Positions 1-6,245 of a stretch of 15,663 bases of DNA are shown here, in pieces. The translations under genes and the position numbers were made by a program. The DNA is taken from contig JAZSQT010000093.1 of NCBI GenBank assembly GCA_045538075.1, forward strand, positions 1 to 15,663, read 5' to 3'. Under the pieces are notes generated by a model. That model did no database searches. It saw only the letters and a program-made list of their open reading frames with translations, and had not been told where the DNA came from. Source of the stretch: JAZSQT01 sp045538075. GTDB taxonomy: Bacteria; Chrysiogenota; Deferribacteres; Deferribacterales; Mucispirillaceae. Numbering within the stretch: position 1 is the first letter of the stretch; each line of letters starts with the position of its first letter.

Positions 1-176
1 TAAACAATAACAAAAAACCACCGTAAAAAGCACTTACATCTTTAAAAAGATTCTTTAAATTAATATGAGAAAAAAATATATATGTATCATTTTGATTAAT
101 CAAGAGTATATTTTAATAAGTTGTAGTTTAACTATAAAATAATCATATCATTAATAAGTACTGATAATATTTTGTT
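1..176. other. AT-rich region downstream of the RND gene
   Basis: No supported gene lies here. The stretch follows the RND transporter stop codon on the minus strand. I see no strong Rho-independent terminator: the nearest candidate is an imperfect A/T-only stem between about 137 and 176. It contains a 12-bp palindrome at 92-103. On the minus strand, an open frame from a GTG at 33 down to the window edge encodes a hydrophobic stretch (MLFTVVFCYCL). This could be the start of a signal peptide, for example of a TolC-type partner, but it has no ribosome binding site and only 11 codons are visible, so I do not call it a gene. Confidence 0.5.
92..103. repeat. 12-bp perfect palindrome TTGATTAATCAA
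   Basis: The sequence reads identically on both strands (TTGAT-TA-ATCAA). It resembles an FNR/CRP-like half-site pair, but the gap between TTGAT and ATCAA is 2 bp rather than the 4 bp of a canonical FNR box. A dimeric regulator site for a gene left of the window is possible. In DNA this AT-rich, chance is also possible. Confidence 0.2.
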
Positions 177-3100
177 TTAAATTATATGCTCGCTACCCAT
201 ATCCTTATCTTTTAAGAAAAATGACAAAATAGCTGGTATAACAAACATCGTCAATACAGTAGAGAATGCAAGACCACCTAGAATTACAGCTCCTAAACCA
301 CGATATAATTCTGCTCCAGCTCCTGGTGTTAAAACAAGAGGAAACAAGCTAATAAGCGAAGTTAATGTACTCATACATATCGGTCGTATTCTTGTTCTTA
401 AAGCGTCATCTATTGCATCTTTTGCTTTCATTCCATATCTAACATTGTTAAGAGATTGATATACTATCAAAATTGGATTATTTACAACAGTCCCAATTAA
501 CATAATAAATCCAAGAACAGTTAAAACGTCCATAGGTTGATTAGTTATAAAGGTATTAACAGCTGCTAAACCTAAAAAACCACCACTTGCAGCAAGAGGG
601 ACTGAAACCATAATAATAAATGGATATAAAAAGTTATTAAATAATGCCGACATAAGTAAGTATGTAATTAGCACTGCCAATAATAAGTTGCCTGTAAGGG
701 CTTCTTTTGCATCTTCAAGTTTACTTGAAGCACCACTTGTATATATTTCTATTCCATCTATTAAGCCTTCTTTTCTTAAAGGTTCTATAGCTTTATCCAT
801 AATAGCATTTTGTAATTCTTCTAATACCATACCAGAGTGAACAGAAATCATTAATGTAAAAGATCTTTGAGAATTATATCGTCTTATTCTTTCAACACCC
901 ATAATTTCTTGCATTTCAGCAAGGGTATAAATTGGCACTGGTTGTCCATTTTGAGCTGTAACAAGAATTGAATATATACCTTCTGGATTTTCTGGAGTAA
1001 ACTCATCTTGCCCCATTACAGATATATCAATCGTTCCTAATTCGTCATCTTTAAACTCGCCAATTTTTTTCCCATCAAGATAGGCATCTACTGCTATACC
1101 TAAATCGTTGGCAGTAATACCTGCTGCTTTCAATGCTTCTCTATCTGGAAAAATTTGCACTTCTGGATATAATGGAGTTGCAGTAGGGTTTACTCTCATT
1201 TGAACAAATGGTAATACTTCTAAAATTTTATCATGAATAATATTAACTTTTTCAGTTAATTCTTCATAAGCCATAGCACCACTAATATTTAACATTACCA
1301 TATTACCAGAACCTCTACCGATATTAAATAGTGGTGATTGGGCAGTAGAGGCAGTAATTCCTGGAATAGTTGATATTATTTTAGATAATAATGGTTGAAG
1401 TTCTTTTGCCCTTGTATCATCTTGGCTTGTAACAGATAAGCGAACAAAAGTTGTTCCTCCAACAAATAAAAATGTTCTTATTGCTGGAAGTCCATCTATT
1501 TCTTTTTCCATATATGGTTTTAATTGTTCGTAAATATACTGCCCCATATCTGCTCTTTCTTTGTAAGAAAAACCAGGAGGGACACTAATACGTGATTCAA
1601 CGAGATTTTTATTGCCTAATGGGAGATAATCCATTTTAGGAAATAATAAATATGCTCCAACTACAGAAAAAATTGTTAAAGATATAATTACAATTAGTCT
1701 ATAAGATACTTTAGAATTAATTTTTCTTGATAAAAACATTATCCCGTTTACAAAAAAACTACCAAAGTTAATAATTGCATTATCAAGTTTATTATTTTCT
1801 CTTTTTGTTGCGTTTTTACTATATAGTAATCTTGTAAACACCGGAATAACTAAAACAGATAGAATCAAGCTAAGTCCAACGGCAGAACTAACAGCATGAG
1901 CAATATCTCCAAAAAGTTGTCCTGCTTCTTCTTTAATAAATACGACTGGTAAAAATACTGCAATAGTCGTGAGAGTAGAGGCAAGTATTGCTCCCCAAAC
2001 TTCTTTAACTCCATCGTAGGCTGCAACTATAGCTTTTTTGCCCATAGATAAATGTCTATCAATATTTTCAAGAACTACAATAGAGTTATCTATAAGCATA
2101 CCTACAGAAAAAGCAATTCCAGCTAAGCTAATTACGTTTAATGATTTTCCAAAAATATTCATTATAAAAAAAGTTCCAACAACACAAATAGGTATCGTTG
2201 TAGCAATGACAAGAGTAGAACGAATACTTCTTAGAAACAAAAGTAATACAATAATTGCCAATATTCCACCAACGGCAATATTTGATTTAACTAAGCCAAT
2301 TGCTTTTAAAATATAGCCTCGTTGATCTGATATCCAAACAAATTCAATGCCTTGTTCTTTTAATATACCATTATTAAGTCTTTGAATTACATCATCAATA
2401 TCATTAGTAAGTTGTAAAACATCGGCTCCAGCTTGAGCAATAACACCAACATTTATTGCATCTTTAGTATCTAACTTTACTACTGTATTTTTCTTTTCAA
2501 AACCGTAATCAATTTCTGCAATATCGCCCATTTTAATACGATTATTTTTACCAGCGACTACTACAAGTTCTTTAATATCTTCAGGTGATTTTACTTCGCC
2601 AATAGTTCTAAAACGATAATCACGAGAGCCAAAATCTAATGTGCCAGCTGAAATATTAACGTTTTCATCAGAAAGAGCTTTAATAATATCACTTATATTC
2701 AAATTATAATAACTTAATGAATTAGGGTTTATTTTAATTTGAATTTGTTTAGGGCTACCACCCCAATAAGATAAATCGGCAACGCCATTTACCCTTTCTA
2801 AATACGGTTTAACTATTTCTTCAAAATAAGTGCCGTATTCATCAATACTTTTAGGGTTATCGTCTGTTGTTGTTAAGGCTAGCTCAATAACAGATATAGA
2901 ATCAGAATTTGATGAACGTATTGTTGGTTCATCAATATCATCTGGATAGCCTCTAACTTCATTAAGTTTATTTAAAACGCTTAATACTGCGTCATTAATA
3001 TCCATATCAAGGTCAAACATCAAAGTAATACTTGCAAATCCATTAGAGGCATTACTTTCAAAGTCTATTAAGCCAGGAATTGTTTTTAATACTCTTTCTT

Positions 3101-3299
3101 GTCTATCTATAATTTCTTTCTCCATTTCGTATGGAGAGGCTCCGACCCAAGTTGTCCTAACTGTAATTTGAGGATATTCTATTGTAGGGATTAATCTATA
3201 TGGCATATTGAAAAGGGCTTGAATACCAAAAATTACAATGAAAAAAATACCAACAATAACTTTTACAGGGTTTTCTATGGCGAATTTTATTATATTCAT
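177..3299 (-). CDS. RND-family efflux transporter, inner-membrane subunit (AcrB/HAE-1 type)
   Basis: This is a 1040-residue protein of normal length for an AcrB/MexB-like proton-driven drug or solute exporter, acting as a trimer in the inner membrane. The first membrane helix (about residues 10-30) is followed by a periplasmic porter segment (about 35-335), a helix bundle (about 336-495), a second periplasmic segment (about 555-865) and a final helix bundle (about 870-1028). This is the duplicated RND layout. The TM4 motif is GMLIDNSIVVLEN (400-412) and the TM10 motif GTVVNNPILIV (936-946). The AcrB relay residues Asp407, Asp408 and Lys940 therefore appear here as Asp404, Asn405 and Asn940. 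Its ATG shares one base with the adaptor's TAA stop, so the two are translationally coupled. The substrate cannot be read from sequence. No TolC gene is visible. Confidence 0.93.
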   Translation of the reverse strand: MNIIKFAIENPVKVIVGIFFIVIFGIQALFNMPYRLIPTIEYPQITVRTTWVGASPYEMEKEIIDRQERVLKTIPGLIDFESNASNGFASITLMFDLDMDINDAVLSVLNKLNEVRGYPDDIDEPTIRSSNSDSISVIELALTTTDDNPKSIDEYGTYFEEIVKPYLERVNGVADLSYWGGSPKQIQIKINPNSLSYYNLNISDIIKALSDENVNISAGTLDFGSRDYRFRTIGEVKSPEDIKELVVVAGKNNRIKMGDIAEIDYGFEKKNTVVKLDTKDAINVGVIAQAGADVLQLTNDIDDVIQRLNNGILKEQGIEFVWISDQRGYILKAIGLVKSNIAVGGILAIIVLLLFLRSIRSTLVIATTIPICVVGTFFIMNIFGKSLNVISLAGIAFSVGMLIDNSIVVLENIDRHLSMGKKAIVAAYDGVKEVWGAILASTLTTIAVFLPVVFIKEEAGQLFGDIAHAVSSAVGLSLILSVLVIPVFTRLLYSKNATKRENNKLDNAIINFGSFFVNGIMFLSRKINSKVSYRLIVIISLTIFSVVGAYLLFPKMDYLPLGNKNLVESRISVPPGFSYKERADMGQYIYEQLKPYMEKEIDGLPAIRTFLFVGGTTFVRLSVTSQDDTRAKELQPLLSKIISTIPGITASTAQSPLFNIGRGSGNMVMLNISGAMAYEELTEKVNIIHDKILEVLPFVQMRVNPTATPLYPEVQIFPDREALKAAGITANDLGIAVDAYLDGKKIGEFKDDELGTIDISVMGQDEFTPENPEGIYSILVTAQNGQPVPIYTLAEMQEIMGVERIRRYNSQRSFTLMISVHSGMVLEELQNAIMDKAIEPLRKEGLIDGIEIYTSGASSKLEDAKEALTGNLLLAVLITYLLMSALFNNFLYPFIIMVSVPLAASGGFLGLAAVNTFITNQPMDVLTVLGFIMLIGTVVNNPILIVYQSLNNVRYGMKAKDAIDDALRTRIRPICMSTLTSLISLFPLVLTPGAGAELYRGLGAVILGGLAFSTVLTMFVIPAILSFFLKDKDMGSEHII

Positions 3300-4345
3300 T
3301 ATTTATTTGCCGCCAATCTTATTTTTATACCGTCAGTAATTTTATCGTTACCTTTCATTACAATATTATCGCCAACATTTAATTCATTTGATTTTATTGC
3401 TATTTTATCTTTAGAGTAGCCAATTATTTCTATCGGTATATATTTAACTGTATCATTAAAAATTTTAAATACACCTTTTCCAAAATTTCTTGTTACTATA
3501 GCATCTCTTGGAACAAGCAGGCTTTCAATTTTGTTACCACTTGGCAAGCGAACAGTCATTTGCATTCCTTCTTTTAAATAAGGGTCTCCACCAATATATA
3601 TTTTTGATTCAAAAGTTCTTGTAGATGCATCACCCCTTGAATTTATAGACATAATAATGCCTATATACTCCTTATTTTCAGTAAATACTGGAACTTGCAT
3701 ACCAACTTTTACGTATTGCAAAATTTTTTCTGGTATATGAACTCTTGCTTCATAAGTAAGAGAGGCAATACTTGCAGCAGTGCCTCCTAACGTCATCCAT
3801 TCTCCAACTTCAATAGGAGTATCAGTAATAACACCATCAAAGGGCGCTTTTATAGTCATTTTTTCTTTTTCTATTTTTAATTTTTTTTCGTTAGCAGTAG
3901 CTGCTTTAAATGCACTTTCTGCATTTTCATAATCAGTTAAAGAATCTTGGTATTTTTGTTGAGAAATAGAATTTTGTTGATAAAGAGTTTTATTTCTAAT
4001 GTAATCACGTTTTGTTTTATCTACCAGTAATTTAGCTTGTTTTGTTGTGGCTTCTGCAGAAAGAATAGTATAAGTCAAAAATGAATCATCAAGTTGAGCA
4101 ATAGGGTCTCCAGCACTAACCATATCTCCATCTTTAACGTATACTTTTATAATTTTACTCGCACTCTCTGCTGCGACATCGGAGCTTTTAGTAAAATATG
4201 ATGAACCAGTTAAAGCAATATCTGGAGTAGTTAATCCTTTTTCAATAGTAGCAGAAGTAACTAACATTGAGCGTTGGGCTTTATTTTGAGCTTCAGCAGA
4301 ATTTATAAAGAAGAAAAAAATAGACAATATAATTAAAAAAGGCAT
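3299..4345 (-). CDS. RND efflux periplasmic adaptor (membrane fusion protein, HlyD/AcrA family)
   Basis: This 348-residue adaptor would bridge the RND pump encoded immediately downstream to an outer-membrane channel. Residues 1-19 form a signal peptide with a likely signal peptidase I site AEA/Q. There is no lipobox cysteine, so unlike AcrA it is probably not a lipoprotein. The n-region has no Lys or Arg, which is unusual. The two lipoyl (barrel-sandwich) halves lie at about 58-92 and 162-195, the second with the typical IKAPFDGVIT motif (165-174). They flank a charged alpha-helical hairpin (about 95-160), followed by a beta-barrel (about 196-270) and a membrane-proximal domain to the end. 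The start has a good GGAG site 6 nt upstream, and an in-frame stop upstream leaves no earlier ATG. The stop overlaps the RND start codon by 1 nt. Confidence 0.92.
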   Translation of the reverse strand: MPFLIILSIFFFFINSAEAQNKAQRSMLVTSATIEKGLTTPDIALTGSSYFTKSSDVAAESASKIIKVYVKDGDMVSAGDPIAQLDDSFLTYTILSAEATTKQAKLLVDKTKRDYIRNKTLYQQNSISQQKYQDSLTDYENAESAFKAATANEKKLKIEKEKMTIKAPFDGVITDTPIEVGEWMTLGGTAASIASLTYEARVHIPEKILQYVKVGMQVPVFTENKEYIGIIMSINSRGDASTRTFESKIYIGGDPYLKEGMQMTVRLPSGNKIESLLVPRDAIVTRNFGKGVFKIFNDTVKYIPIEIIGYSKDKIAIKSNELNVGDNIVMKGNDKITDGIKIRLAANK

Positions 4346-4364
4346 AGATAACTCCGTAAAAATG

Positions 4365-4392
4365 CTTATATACTATAGACTAAAAAATACAA
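4365..4392 (-). promoter_or_regulatory. possible promoter of the adaptor-RND operon
   Basis: On the minus strand TTGTAT (4392-4387) and TATAAG (4370-4365) are separated by 16 bp and point at the adaptor gene. The predicted leader would be only about 12-15 nt, just enough for the GGAG site. An alternative -10 (TATAGT, 4377-4372) has no good -35. In this AT-rich intergenic space the call is tentative. Confidence 0.35.
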
Positions 4393-4398
4393 AATATG

Positions 4399-4427
4399 TT
4401 ACAATTTTTTTTAAAAAAATATATAAT
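4399..4427 (+). promoter_or_regulatory. sigma-70-type promoter of ackA
   Basis: TTACAA (4399-4404) is followed by a 17-bp spacer and a perfect TATAAT (4422-4427). Transcription would start near 4434, giving a leader of about 24 nt that contains the GAGGAG ribosome binding site at 4447-4452. It lies back to back with the presumed efflux promoter. Because it is close to consensus, ackA is probably transcribed strongly and constitutively. Confidence 0.7.
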
Positions 4428-4457
4428 GATTTTCTAAATTATTTTTGAGGAGCTACA

Positions 4458-5705
4458 ATGAAAATACTTGCCTTAAACTGTGGTAGTTCATCGGTAAAAT
4501 ATCAATTATACCACTGGGAAAACAGAGAAGTTTTAGCAAAGGGGGTAGTTGAAAGGATAGGGTTAATTAACTCTTTTATCGTTCATAATGTTAAAGATCA
4601 AAACCATCGCTTAGCCTTTGATTGTTCAGATCACGTTGATGCAATTATGAATATTTTAAAGTTTCTTCAAGATGAAGAATTTGGTGTAATAAAAGAATTA
4701 TCAGAAATTGATGCAGTTGGACATAGAATAGTCCATGGTGGCGAATATTTTAACAAAAGTGTATTAATTGACGAAAATGTCCTTAATATTATTAGTAAAT
4801 TATCAGAGCTTGCACCTCTACATAATCCACCAAATTTATCAGGGATTAAAGCTATGAAAAAATTAGTACCAAATATCCCTCAAGTTGCAGTTTTTGATAC
4901 AGCTTTTTATCAGACTATGCCAGAGCATGCCTATATGTATGCTATTCCACGTAAATGGTATGATGAATACAAAGTCAGACGTTATGGGTTTCATGGTTCA
5001 AGTCATTTATATGTATCAAGACGTGCTGCAGTTATGTTAAATAAAAATTGGCAAGAATGTAATCTTATTACTTTACATATTGGAAATGGTGTTAGTATTA
5101 CTGCCATAAAAAATGGTATTGCAATAGATACCTCCATGGGTTTTACACCTCTTGAAGGAGCCATAATGGGCACTCGTAGTGGAGATATAGACCCAGCAAT
5201 TCCATTATTTATTCAACAAACTATGGGGTTAACTTGTGATGATGTTAATACTATTTTAAACCGTAGATCTGGTCTTTTAGGAATTACGGGAAAATATACA
5301 GATAGAAGAGATGTAAGACGTGTTGCAGATGAGGGTGATAAATATTGCCAATTAGCATTACAAATGGAATATTACCGTTTAAAAAAATACATAGGTATGT
5401 ATTTTGCTGTTTTAGGGCGAGTAGATGCTATAGTTTATACTGCTGGTGTTGGTGAAAATTCTCCACAAGCAAGACAAAAATCTATAGAAGGTTTAGAAGA
5501 ATGTTTTGGACTATCTATAGATATTGAAAAAAATAATAATATATACTCTTCAAATGGAGAAACAGATTTAACTGGTAAAAATAGTAAAGTTAAAGTTTTT
5601 ATGATACCTACAGATGAAGAAATCGTTTTTATTGAAGATGTTGTTGGAGTATTAAAAGGAGAAGATACAAATCCAAGAAATTTTAAATATTCATTTAGTA
5701 ATTAA
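4458..5705 (+). CDS. ackA: acetate kinase
   Basis: A 415-residue cytoplasmic enzyme of the ASKHA fold that interconverts acetyl-phosphate + ADP and acetate + ATP, the substrate-level phosphorylation step of acetate fermentation. Visible family motifs are MKILALNCGSSSVKY (1-15, phosphate binding, Asn7), GHRIVHGG (88-95, Arg90), VFDTAF (145-150, Asp147), GFHGSSH (177-183, His179), LHIGNG (206-211), GTRSGDIDP (238-246, catalytic Arg240), AGVGENSP (329-336) and IPTDEE (383-388, Glu387). Nothing essential is missing. GAGGAG lies 5 nt before the ATG. It is monocistronic, between its own promoter and a bidirectional terminator. The usual partner gene pta is not adjacent. Propionate kinase is the main alternative, but the motifs and length fit AckA well. 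Confidence 0.96.
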   Translation: MKILALNCGSSSVKYQLYHWENREVLAKGVVERIGLINSFIVHNVKDQNHRLAFDCSDHVDAIMNILKFLQDEEFGVIKELSEIDAVGHRIVHGGEYFNKSVLIDENVLNIISKLSELAPLHNPPNLSGIKAMKKLVPNIPQVAVFDTAFYQTMPEHAYMYAIPRKWYDEYKVRRYGFHGSSHLYVSRRAAVMLNKNWQECNLITLHIGNGVSITAIKNGIAIDTSMGFTPLEGAIMGTRSGDIDPAIPLFIQQTMGLTCDDVNTILNRRSGLLGITGKYTDRRDVRRVADEGDKYCQLALQMEYYRLKKYIGMYFAVLGRVDAIVYTAGVGENSPQARQKSIEGLEECFGLSIDIEKNNNIYSSNGETDLTGKNSKVKVFMIPTDEEIVFIEDVVGVLKGEDTNPRNFKYSFSN

Positions 5706-5708
5706 TAG

Positions 5709-5737
5709 AAAAGGGTTGTAATTTATACAACCCTTTT
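5709..5737. terminator. bidirectional Rho-independent terminator
   Basis: The arm AAAAGGGTTGTA (5709-5720) and the arm TACAACCCTTTT (5726-5737) pair perfectly over 12 bp around a 5-nt loop (ATTTA). Read on either strand, the stem ends in CCCTTTT. It lies between the stop of ackA (5705) and the stop of the converging thioesterase gene (5741), so it can end both transcripts. Confidence 0.88.
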
Positions 5738-5740
5738 AAA

Positions 5741-6241
5741 CTATCTACAATATTTTAATGCTTTTGGGTGATATTTTAAATCATCTCTAAAACATAGATA
5801 ATTTTTTGTTTCTGCCATTTTTTCAGGAGATACAGGAAAGAATAGCCCCTTAGATGTAGTTAAAATTTTACCATCTTTATCGGTAATTCTTCCCTTAGCT
5901 GATACCATGCCACCTCGTTCTAATTTATCAAATTCAGTAGTTATTAAAACGCATTCTTTTAACGGAGCATTTTTTTTATAAGTAACCGTTAGCTCTCTCG
6001 TAAAAAGAAATTCAGTGCAATCTGAAAATAAGAAAGCAGCCCAACCCATAGCTTCATCTAATACAGAAGATAATACTCCTCCATGGGCAACATTGCGATA
6101 ACTATTGAACCATTCTTCTAAGGTTAAATCCACGTGAACTTTATTATCTTTTGCATAAAAATTCACGTGTAAACCATGGGGATTATCTTTGCCACATACG
6201 AAACAACCTGTTGAATTTGGCAAATATAATTTTTCTTCCAT
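5741..6241 (-). CDS. PaaI-like hotdog-fold thioesterase (4HBT superfamily)
   Basis: With the ATG at 6241 the protein has 166 residues. An in-frame TTG at 6274 would add 11 residues but overlap the phosphorylase gene by 29 nt, so I prefer the ATG, which begins 4 nt after that gene's stop. The N-terminus carries the CFVCGKDNPHGL motif (13-24), typical of a PaaI-like subgroup. The hotdog helix region reads AHGGVLSSVLDEAMG (52-66), with the conserved His-Gly-Gly and an Asp-Glu pair (62-63). The family hydrolyses acyl-CoA thioesters in the cytoplasm; the substrate here cannot be inferred. It is probably cotranscribed with, and translationally dependent on, the phosphorylase, since only a weak AGTGGG-like site precedes it. 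No metabolic link between the two products is obvious. Confidence 0.85.
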   Translation of the reverse strand: MEEKLYLPNSTGCFVCGKDNPHGLHVNFYAKDNKVHVDLTLEEWFNSYRNVAHGGVLSSVLDEAMGWAAFLFSDCTEFLFTRELTVTYKKNAPLKECVLITTEFDKLERGGMVSAKGRITDKDGKILTTSKGLFFPVSPEKMAETKNYLCFRDDLKYHPKALKYCR

Positions 6242-6245
6242 TAAA

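Noticed and set aside
2038..2316. Plus-strand reading frame of 92 codons inside the RND gene
   Set aside because: It is antisense to a well-conserved membrane segment (TM4 region), lacks a ribosome binding site and has no recognisable domain.
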